Positions 5,953-11,569 of a stretch of DNA of 12,458 nucleotides are shown here, piece by piece. Made by a program: the position numbers and the translations under genes. The stretch spans positions 1-12,458 of the forward strand of contig USHI01000030.1 of the NCBI GenBank assembly GCA_900554405.1. Reading direction: 5' to 3'. The stretch comes from an uncultured Eubacteriales bacterium (GTDB lineage: Bacteria > Bacillota > Clostridia > Oscillospirales > CAG-382). Positions within the stretch are counted from its first letter, which is position 1. Each line of letters opens with the position of its first letter. The notes under the pieces were generated by a model. It searched no databases, was not told the origin of the DNA, and saw only the letters and a program-made list of their open reading frames with translations.

Positions 5953-7501
5953 TTTCGTTGCTCCTTTCTTCTGCGGCTTCGCCTGCCGCAAGCTCCTTTA
6001 TCAACCGGTCCTTATCGGGTATCAGCCCGTCCGGGATCCGTTCGAGGTATTGTACTGTTGATATCCTGCCCATGGAAAGCAGATTGTCGAGCGTGTTCAG
6101 CGCGGATATCTCGCTCCAATAGCTGCCCGCGCCTACATCCACCTTGCAGGCAAACAGCATATCGCGGTAATCGCTCATGCCGAATTCGGCGTATTCCTCG
6201 CCGTTTTCGCCGCTCATCGCAACAAGCCGCCTGTCGTCGTAATAGGCAAACATGAAATCCAACCAGATCATTCCGATATCCTCCACAAACTGGTAAAGGC
6301 TTCTTTTCACGTTTTCCAGCGGCACTGCGCTTGCGTTCTGCAGGGCGATTATGGCGCTTGTGTTTGTCGGGGTGACATCCCCCAAAGCGGTGTCGGTTGC
6401 GCCTAAGAATTCCTTCGTGTTCGCGATCGCCATGGAAAGCACCTCCAGCATCCCGGATTGCATCTGCCCGGGCGATATCACCTTTGCGACATTCTCGACC
6501 GGGCCGTTCACCGCAATGGCTTCGCCCACGCGGTCGGACCATTCGTCCAGCACGGTGGAATCGTAAACGACCTTCGAAAAAGCCGTGTCCATCATGTGCT
6601 TCATCACCATTGCAAAGCCCTTGTTGATAAAGATCTGGTTTTCTATCAGCCCTGTTGCGACCGCCTGCCCGTGCCAGCTGTTCTTTACCGGTGTCCAGTT
6701 GTAAAAGGCAATGGGGTAAAGCGAAAGGCGCGTGTCGGTTTCATCCTTTATAACGGCGTTCTTTACCGATTTGCGGTAGAATATATTTCCGTTTTCGCCT
6801 CTTTGCAGACGTATCAGCGAAATGCACTTTGTGTTTTCAAGCTCGTGCTTCGCCATATCTCCGGAAAAATCGTTCACATCGTCGTCCGGCTGTATCCTTG
6901 CGATCTCCTCTTCGCTCCTCCCGTTTGCCCTCGCCTGCGCTTTCAGGGAGGAAACCGTTTCGCGCCCCGCGATAAGTATATAAGGCTGGCTTTGAACGTT
7001 TTTGGAATTCGGGTCGCCGAAGAACACGTTCGTGTTGTCCACGAGTATGCTTGCTATATCCCCCGTGAAGGGCTGCCCGGTCTTTATATCCGCATCCCAG
7101 TAGGTATAGCAGACGGCATCCCCGCTGACAGCCGCATCGGTGAGCGAGCGCGCAAGCAGGTCGTCCATCTTGTTCTTCTCCCAGCGCAGCTCGGTCAGCC
7201 GGTTCAGCCTGTCGGCAGCCGCATCGGCGGATCTTTTGTCGCCGATCGGGCAGGCGAATTTGTAACGCATCTTCACGCTTGTCTGCATGACACAGCTTGT
7301 GAAATAGCCGATAATGCGCTTGAAGATGTTGAACACCGGTGTCGGCAGCCCGCCGGAATTGATACCCTCCCATTGATCGCCGCGGTAAAACCGTTCGTTC
7401 GTGTTCACCTTATTGTAAAGGTCAATGGAGTAATTGAACTCCTTGCCCTTTTCGTAAAGCAGCCACTCGTCGGTAAAGGGTAATGCTTTTTCTCTTTTCA
7501 T
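5933..7501 (-). CDS. Phage portal protein (P22-like)
   Basis: This 522-residue protein has the N-terminal pattern NTNERFYRGDQWEGINSGG followed by LPTPVFNIFKRIIGYFTS, typical of P22-like portal proteins of Bacillota phages. The later segment EFLGATDTALGDVTPTNTSA with IIALQNASAVPLENVKRSLY matches the conserved crown/clip region. It forms the dodecameric channel at one capsid vertex through which DNA enters and leaves, binds TerL during packaging and gp4-like adaptors afterwards. P22 gp1 is longer (about 725 residues), because its C-terminal barrel is extended; this version is short. ATG 7501 has AAAGGAG 4 nt upstream, overlapping the end of terL, with 10 bp between the genes. The 3' end overlaps the scaffold start. 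Confidence 0.88.
   Translation of the reverse strand: MKREKALPFTDEWLLYEKGKEFNYSIDLYNKVNTNERFYRGDQWEGINSGGLPTPVFNIFKRIIGYFTSCVMQTSVKMRYKFACPIGDKRSADAAADRLNRLTELRWEKNKMDDLLARSLTDAAVSGDAVCYTYWDADIKTGQPFTGDIASILVDNTNVFFGDPNSKNVQSQPYILIAGRETVSSLKAQARANGRSEEEIARIQPDDDVNDFSGDMAKHELENTKCISLIRLQRGENGNIFYRKSVKNAVIKDETDTRLSLYPIAFYNWTPVKNSWHGQAVATGLIENQIFINKGFAMVMKHMMDTAFSKVVYDSTVLDEWSDRVGEAIAVNGPVENVAKVISPGQMQSGMLEVLSMAIANTKEFLGATDTALGDVTPTNTSAIIALQNASAVPLENVKRSLYQFVEDIGMIWLDFMFAYYDDRRLVAMSGENGEEYAEFGMSDYRDMLFACKVDVGAGSYWSEISALNTLDNLLSMGRISTVQYLERIPDGLIPDKDRLIKELAAGEAAEERSNEIAKDKQ
5961..5967 (-). promoter_or_regulatory. Ribosome binding site that fixes the TTG start of the scaffold gene
   Basis: AAAGGAG on the minus strand lies inside the 3' end of the portal gene, 8 nt before the TTG at 5952-5950. 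It is as strong as the sites before ATG genes in this operon, and no other start codon in the scaffold frame sits at a workable distance. Confidence 0.75.
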
Positions 7502-7511
7502 CTTGCTCCTT

Positions 7512-8861
7512 TCAATAGGTCAGAAATTCACGGTAGCCCTCCTCCGCCGTCCGCTCGTCGAATGCGTATGCACTGCCGCGCTTTTGGGTGGCGCGGGGGC
7601 TTTTTGCGGGCTTCGGAATGCGGGACATTACCGCGTATCTCAATGCTTCGGGCGCGTGGGTCAGCTCGTGCGGGCGGTCGGCTGCATCCTCGCGGGTGTG
7701 CTCGTCGAACCGCAGCATCGGCAGGCATCGTATCAGATTTCGGCAGCAGTCGGAAATGACCAGCCCCGCGTTCCCGTCGGCATCGCATTTGAGCTGCTCG
7801 CGCAGTGCGCGCCACCCGGGTATTCGGTCGTTTTCGGCGCGTATAAGGTGCGTCAGCCCTGCCGCCGTCATGATGTCGAACCCGCTCTTTCCGGTTTCCT
7901 GCCGCCGGTTCCAAAGGTCCGGGGAGGCGACGGTGTAGCGTATCGCTTCGGTTTCGGGTGTCATGTCGATTATCGCCTTTGCAGCTTCGGATATCAGCAG
8001 GCCGCTTTTGTAAAGCTCGCGGTAAACGTATATCCTTCCGTGTGCATCACAGGCGCACCAGAGGCAGCAGGTCATGTCCAGCCCGTAATCGAGCGCACGG
8101 AACCTTGTCACTCCGTTTTGCGGCGGAAGCGAGGGCGCTGTATGCTTTTCGGGGTCGAATTCGGGGAAGAACGCTCCCTCGAAGGCATTCCAATCGCCGT
8201 ACAGCATCGCTTTTCGCCGCGCCGGAGGCAGATTCATAAGCGTTTTTACATAACCGGGATCGTTCTCCATCAGATAACGGTTGTCAAAAACAAGGCTTTT
8301 GATAAAAACGTAATCCTCCGGGTTTTCGCTCCCGCGGTATTCCCGGTCGATAAACCGCCGCTTTACCCAATCGTGCCCGACACCGCCCGGATTGCAGGTA
8401 AAATACATCCGCGGGCTGAACGGCTGCTTCATCTGCCCGCTCAGACGGTTACTCTCCGTCAGCGCGTTGAACTGGAATTCGGTGAAGTGTGTCGCCTCCT
8501 CCATTCCGATCACCTCATAGGCCTGCCCCTGGAATTGCAGCACGTCGCCTTCGCTGTCGCAATATCCGAGCCTGATCCTGCTTCCGTTGCGGAACCTGAA
8601 CTCCTTTTCACCGGCGATATAGGTCGCCGCTCCCTTGAGCATCGCCGCCATCGGAAGCAGGTGGTTCTCGCGCAGCTCGGCAAGCGTCCGCCGAAGCAAA
8701 AGTATCTGTATCCCGTCGTAATTCAGCGCAAGCAATATCAGCTTTATCCTCATCGCCCAGCTCTTGCCGCCGCCACGTGCTCCTCCGTATGCGGTGTATT
8801 TTGCCGTCGATTCGAAAAATGCCCTTTGCTTCGGGTTCGGCTCTATCAGAATGTTTTTCAC
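7512..8861 (-). CDS. terL: Terminase large subunit (packaging ATPase and nuclease)
   Basis: This 449-residue protein has a complete Walker A (GGARGGGKS, residues 26-34), a Walker B region (VIGMEEATHF, about 117-126) and a coupling motif (YFTCNPGG, 153-160). The C-terminal RNase-H-fold nuclease has Asp 258 (RALDYGLD), Asp 315 (ASPDLWNRR) and the terminal motif PHELTHAPEALRYAV (397-411). In the last, Glu stands where I expect Asp in the common form HAPDALR. The enzyme drives DNA into the empty head through the portal and cuts the concatemer. With a gp3-like small subunit, headful packaging is likely. The start is GTG 8861 in a GTGA overlap with terS, so expression is probably coupled. All motifs and the frame are intact, so it could be active. 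Confidence 0.93.
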   Translation of the reverse strand: MKNILIEPNPKQRAFFESTAKYTAYGGARGGGKSWAMRIKLILLALNYDGIQILLLRRTLAELRENHLLPMAAMLKGAATYIAGEKEFRFRNGSRIRLGYCDSEGDVLQFQGQAYEVIGMEEATHFTEFQFNALTESNRLSGQMKQPFSPRMYFTCNPGGVGHDWVKRRFIDREYRGSENPEDYVFIKSLVFDNRYLMENDPGYVKTLMNLPPARRKAMLYGDWNAFEGAFFPEFDPEKHTAPSLPPQNGVTRFRALDYGLDMTCCLWCACDAHGRIYVYRELYKSGLLISEAAKAIIDMTPETEAIRYTVASPDLWNRRQETGKSGFDIMTAAGLTHLIRAENDRIPGWRALREQLKCDADGNAGLVISDCCRNLIRCLPMLRFDEHTREDAADRPHELTHAPEALRYAVMSRIPKPAKSPRATQKRGSAYAFDERTAEEGYREFLTY

Positions 8862-9343
8862 TTTGCCCAGTCCGCCGTTTTACCGCTGAATACGACCTGC
8901 TCCGTGCTTTCCGCGCTTTCGGGCTTGTCCAGATACCCGTGGTTGTTTTTCAGATCAAATGAAAGCACCGCGGCGGGTATCTTCCCGCAGAACGCAAGCT
9001 GTTTTTTGATCTTTGCAATGCGGTTGCGCGCAAATCTCATCGAGCGTCCGTACTTTTTGTCGTTCATCAGCTTTATCAGATCGTCGCGGGTCATGCACAG
9101 ATAATCCGCAAGCGATTCGATATCCGCTACCTCGCCGCTTTCCGCCAGGTGCCTGCCGAAGTAATCGTCTATCATGCCGTCAAGCTGCTTTACGCTTTCG
9201 AATCGCATATGCCCACTTGTTTTGCGTGCCTTGTGCTGCGCCGCCGCGGCGCAGCCGGTTTTTTCCTCCTCGTTTGCCGTGTTGCCGTCGCCTCCTTTCC
9301 TGCTTTTGTCTGCCTTTCGCATCCGACGCAAAAATTGTATCAT
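8858..9343 (-). CDS. terS: Terminase small subunit, P22 gp3-like
   Basis: The conserved part starts at Met 46 (ATG 9208). Helical DNA-binding sequence (ADIESLADYLCMTRDDLIKL) is followed by RSMRFARNRIAKIKKQLAFC and then VLSFDLKNNHGYLDKPE. The final motif is characteristic of gp3-type DNA-packaging proteins. TerS recognises the packaging site and loads TerL. The start is uncertain. The frame opens with ATG 9343, but GCGGAGG is only 1 nt upstream of it. ATG 9208 has only a weak purine stretch. The 45 residues between are Lys/Arg/Ala-rich and not conserved-looking. A strong AAAGGAGG lies inside this stretch without a canonical start at the right distance. The protein is thus 116 to 161 residues. 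No clear sigma-A promoter for the operon is seen upstream. Confidence 0.82.
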   Translation of the reverse strand: MIQFLRRMRKADKSRKGGDGNTANEEEKTGCAAAAQHKARKTSGHMRFESVKQLDGMIDDYFGRHLAESGEVADIESLADYLCMTRDDLIKLMNDKKYGRSMRFARNRIAKIKKQLAFCGKIPAAVLSFDLKNNHGYLDKPESAESTEQVVFSGKTADWAK

Positions 9344-9386
9344 GCCTCCGCGGCATTTTCATCCCGACTTTTTCGCGGTGTTTTCC

Positions 9387-9464
9387 GAAGTAAATCCCGC
9401 AAAAATCTCACATTTCGCCCGATTTTACATCGATTTTACGCCCGCACTGCTTTACATTTACTTC
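9387..9464. repeat. Inverted repeat pair in the divergent regulatory region
   Basis: GAAGTAAAT (9387-9395) and its perfect complement ATTTACTTC (9456-9464) are separated by 60 bp. The right arm overlaps the -35/spacer of the two-component promoter, and next to it lies the 8-bp palindrome TTCCGGAA (9462-9469). Such an arrangement fits regulator binding on both sides of a divergent region, but could be chance at this length. Confidence 0.4.
9422..9461 (+). promoter_or_regulatory. TTTAC direct repeats resembling a PhoP/PhoB-type operator
   Basis: ATTTTAC occurs at 9422-9428 and 9433-9439, exactly 11 bp apart (7-bp unit plus 4-bp gap). Further TTTAC units start at 9451 and 9457, the last one 22 bp (two turns) from the second. 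OmpR/PhoB-family regulators bind such tandem direct repeats with one-turn spacing. The repeats lie just upstream of and overlapping the -35 of the two-component promoter, so autoregulation by the adjacent regulator is a likely reading. Because the region is shared, the phage-like operon could be affected too. Confidence 0.5.
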
Positions 9465-9479
9465 CGGAAATGGTATATA
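9451..9479 (+). promoter_or_regulatory. Promoter of the two-component operon
   Basis: TTTACA (-35, 9451-9456) and TATATA (-10, 9474-9479) are separated by 17 bp (9457-9473), 29 bp before the GTG start. The -10 matches the consensus at four of six positions. The spacer carries the TTCCGGAA palindrome, a plausible repressor or regulator site. Confidence 0.6.
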
Positions 9480-9508
9480 TGAAGTGTAGTAATTATCGGA
9501 GGTGCACC

Positions 9509-10186
9509 GTGATCTACTGTGTTGAGGATGATATAAGCATCCGAGATCTCATGATATACACGCTTAAAATGGCGGGATTCGAAGCAAAGGGCTTTTCGGA
9601 GGCGAAATCCTTTTATTCCGCGTTGGAGGAAGCGCCGCCGGAGCTTGTCATACTCGATATAATGCTCCCGGGGGAGGACGGGATCTCCGTTCTGCGCCGC
9701 CTCCGTGCGGACAGCAGGTTTTCCTCGCTCCCGGTCATCATGGCGACGGCGAAGAATTCGGAATACGACAAGGTCGTCGGGCTTGATCTCGGCGCCGACG
9801 ATTATCTTTCAAAGCCCTTCGGTATGCTGGAAATGGTTTCGCGCATCAAAGCGGTATTGCGCCGCTCCGCCGCAAAGCGCCCGGCGGGGAAGGTGCTCGG
9901 TATCGCCGATATCCGCATCGATACGGATAAACACACCGTTACGGTTTCCGGGCGCGAGATCGCACTCACGCTGAAGGAATACGACCTGTTAAAGCTCTTC
10001 CTTGAAAACCCCGGGCGGGTGTTCACGCGGGAACAGCTTCTTTCCGCCGTCTGGGGTACCGATTTTATCGGCGAGACCCGCACGGTGGACGTTCATATCG
10101 GTACTCTGCGCACCAAGCTCGGCTCTGCCGGAGATAACATTCGCACGGTGCGCGGTGTCGGGTATAAAATAGGTGACGTCGTATGA
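9509..10186 (+). CDS. OmpR/PhoB-family response regulator
   Basis: This 225-residue protein has an N-terminal receiver domain (about 1-118) with acidic pocket Asp 7/Asp 8, phosphoacceptor Asp 50 (LVILDIMLPGEDG), Thr 80 and Lys 102 (SKPF). A C-terminal winged-helix DNA-binding domain (about 127-222) includes TLKEYDLLKLFLENPGRVFT and the recognition region RTVDVHIGTLRTKLG, ending RTVRGVGYKI. All key residues are present. The start is GTG 9509, decided by GGAGGTG (9498-9504) 4 nt upstream. The longer frame from 9149 runs through the intergenic region and terS and is not coding. The stop overlaps the kinase start as ATGA. It is the partner of the next gene. The sequence type and the operator-like repeats resemble PhoP, but the stimulus cannot be read from sequence. 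Confidence 0.95.
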   Translation: MIYCVEDDISIRDLMIYTLKMAGFEAKGFSEAKSFYSALEEAPPELVILDIMLPGEDGISVLRRLRADSRFSSLPVIMATAKNSEYDKVVGLDLGADDYLSKPFGMLEMVSRIKAVLRRSAAKRPAGKVLGIADIRIDTDKHTVTVSGREIALTLKEYDLLKLFLENPGRVFTREQLLSAVWGTDFIGETRTVDVHIGTLRTKLGSAGDNIRTVRGVGYKIGDVV

Positions 10187-11523
10187 AAAAGAGCATATTC
10201 CGTTATGTTCTTGCGGCATCGGTGTCCATTACCGTCGTTTCGTTTCTTCTCATGGTATTTTTCGCATACGGCTATCTTTCGGATATCCTGCGCGATCACC
10301 TGCGCGAGGAACTCGATCTTGCCGCCCGCGGCGTGGAGATGAGCGGCGGGGAATACCTTCGGGGCTTTACAGATAAATCCCTGCGCTTCACCTGGGTCGA
10401 TGCCGGAGGCACCGTCATATTCGACAGCGAAGCCGGCGCGCAGGGCATGGAAAATCACCTCTCGCGCGAGGAAATATCCGAAGCGCTCGAAAGCGGAAGC
10501 GGGGAAAGCGTCCGTTATTCCGATACTCTTTCCGAGCTTCGCGTTTATTCCGCGCTGCGCCTTTCGGACGGAACGGTGCTTCGTATATCCGGCTCTCGGA
10601 AAACTCTCACCTATCTCATGCTCGGCTTTCTGCTGCCGATGCTGCTGATCGTCGCTTTTGCCTTTCTCATGTCCTTTTTGCTTGCTTCCCGTATAGCAAA
10701 AAGGCTTGTCCGGCCGATAAACGATATCGACCCGGACAAACCGACAAAATATATCGGAAAAAGGGAATATTCCGAAATAGAACCGCTTCTTAAACGCATG
10801 GAAGCGCAAAGGCTTCAGATAAAAGCCGATTCGGCAGAGCTGGAAAAAACCTCGCTTATACGCCAGGAATTCACGGCAAACGTATCGCACGAGCTGAAAA
10901 CACCGCTGCACGCTATCGCAGGCTATGCCGAGCTGATCGAAAGCGGACTCGCGAGCGAGGAGGACATCCGTCCCTTTGCCGGTAAGATCCGCGCGGAGGC
11001 AGGGCGTATGACAAAGCTCGTTTCGGATATTATCGAGCTTTCCAAGCTCGATTCCGGCGCCGCAGGAACTCAGCGCGAACACGTCGATCTTTACCGTATC
11101 GCCGAAAATGCGGTGGACAGCCTTGAATATACCGCATCCGAGGCGGGCATAACGATAAAGCTTTCGGGCGTTTCGGCGGTTATCGAAGGGATCCCGCGCG
11201 TTCTGTACAGCATCATTTACAACCTTTGCGACAATGCCGTAAAGTATAACAAGTTCGGCGGCAGTGTAAGCGTGAGCGTTGCCGATCTCGGCGAAAGCGC
11301 CGTTGTCAGTGTAAGGGACACCGGTATCGGCATTCCGAAGGCGGATATCGACCGTATATTCGAACGCTTTTACCGCGTGGATAAAAGCCATTCCAGCGAG
11401 GTCGGCGGGACAGGGCTCGGTCTTTCCATCGTAAAGCACGGCGCACTTATCCATAAGGCAAGCGTAAATGTCGAAAGCATAGAAGGGATCGGCTCGGAAT
11501 TCACCGTTACCTTCCCGAAATAA
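10183..11523 (+). CDS. Membrane sensor histidine kinase (PhoR-like layout)
   Basis: This 446-residue protein has two predicted membrane segments (about 8-30 and 144-168) enclosing an extracytoplasmic sensor of roughly 110 residues. A reduced HAMP-like linker (about 170-215) follows, then a HisKA domain with His 236 in VSHELKTPLHAIAGYAE. The ATPase domain shows the N-box NLCDNAVKY (Asn 351), G1 VRDTGIGIP (Asp 379), F-box FERFYRVDKSH and G2 GGTGLGLSIV (408-417). All catalytic elements are intact. It phosphorylates the upstream regulator, translated from the same mRNA by an ATGA overlap. There is no cytoplasmic PAS domain, which differs from classic Bacillus PhoR, so I avoid naming it phoR. A shared terminator lies directly downstream. 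Confidence 0.94.
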   Translation: MKKSIFRYVLAASVSITVVSFLLMVFFAYGYLSDILRDHLREELDLAARGVEMSGGEYLRGFTDKSLRFTWVDAGGTVIFDSEAGAQGMENHLSREEISEALESGSGESVRYSDTLSELRVYSALRLSDGTVLRISGSRKTLTYLMLGFLLPMLLIVAFAFLMSFLLASRIAKRLVRPINDIDPDKPTKYIGKREYSEIEPLLKRMEAQRLQIKADSAELEKTSLIRQEFTANVSHELKTPLHAIAGYAELIESGLASEEDIRPFAGKIRAEAGRMTKLVSDIIELSKLDSGAAGTQREHVDLYRIAENAVDSLEYTASEAGITIKLSGVSAVIEGIPRVLYSIIYNLCDNAVKYNKFGGSVSVSVADLGESAVVSVRDTGIGIPKADIDRIFERFYRVDKSHSSEVGGTGLGLSIVKHGALIHKASVNVESIEGIGSEFTVTFPK

Positions 11524-11561
11524 AAAATTGCTGTAAGGAGTTGCCTCCTTACGGCTTTTTT
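11522..11561. terminator. Bidirectional rho-independent terminator between kinase gene and hemW
   Basis: An 11-bp stem (11530-11540 with 11545-11555, one G-U pair) with a TTGC loop is followed by six T (11556-11561) for plus-strand transcription. It is preceded by six A (11522-11527), which read as a U-tract for minus-strand transcription. It lies between the convergent stop codons of the kinase gene (11523) and hemW (11570), and can end both. Confidence 0.88.
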
Positions 11562-11569
11562 GTGTGGTT

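Larger units (their letters stand above)
98..9343 (-). mobile_element. P22-like podoviral structural and packaging gene cassette (prophage-derived locus)
   Basis: Eleven consecutive minus-strand genes encode packaging (TerS, TerL), head (portal, scaffold, capsid, decoration-like), neck (gp4-like, gp10-like), a candidate ejection protein, a holin and a second membrane protein. The order matches the late module of P22-type short-tailed phages, and no tape-measure, sheath or tube gene is present, which fits a podovirus. Spacing is tight throughout and no frame is broken. The locus is closed on the left by a rho-independent terminator and on the right by the divergent two-component system. No integrase, repressor, replication gene, endolysin, tail fibre or spike, and no convincing attachment-site repeat, is visible. 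I infer phage origin with high confidence. Whether it is part of a complete prophage, a remnant or a domesticated particle locus cannot be settled here. Confidence 0.9.
9344..9508. promoter_or_regulatory. Divergent intergenic region between terS and the response regulator
   Basis: These 165 bp hold the plus-strand promoter, TTTAC repeats and inverted repeat described separately. On the minus strand I found no pair of boxes resembling a sigma-A promoter with 16-18 bp spacing for the phage operon; the nearest matches are TAAAAT motifs without a proper -35. This suggests an activator-dependent promoter, another sigma factor, or a silent operon. No tRNA or integration-site repeat is visible. Confidence 0.6.

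Noticed and set aside
7503..9104. Long plus-strand open frame (533 codons) opposite terL and part of terS
   Set aside because: It mirrors a gene with complete terminase motifs, has no recognisable domains and no fitting ribosome site. It is an antisense shadow favoured by GC-rich codons.
9149..9508. N-terminal extension of the response regulator to an upstream ATG
   Set aside because: The GTG at 9509 has a strong ribosome site and gives the normal receiver N-terminus. The extension would cover terS, the operator region and the promoter.
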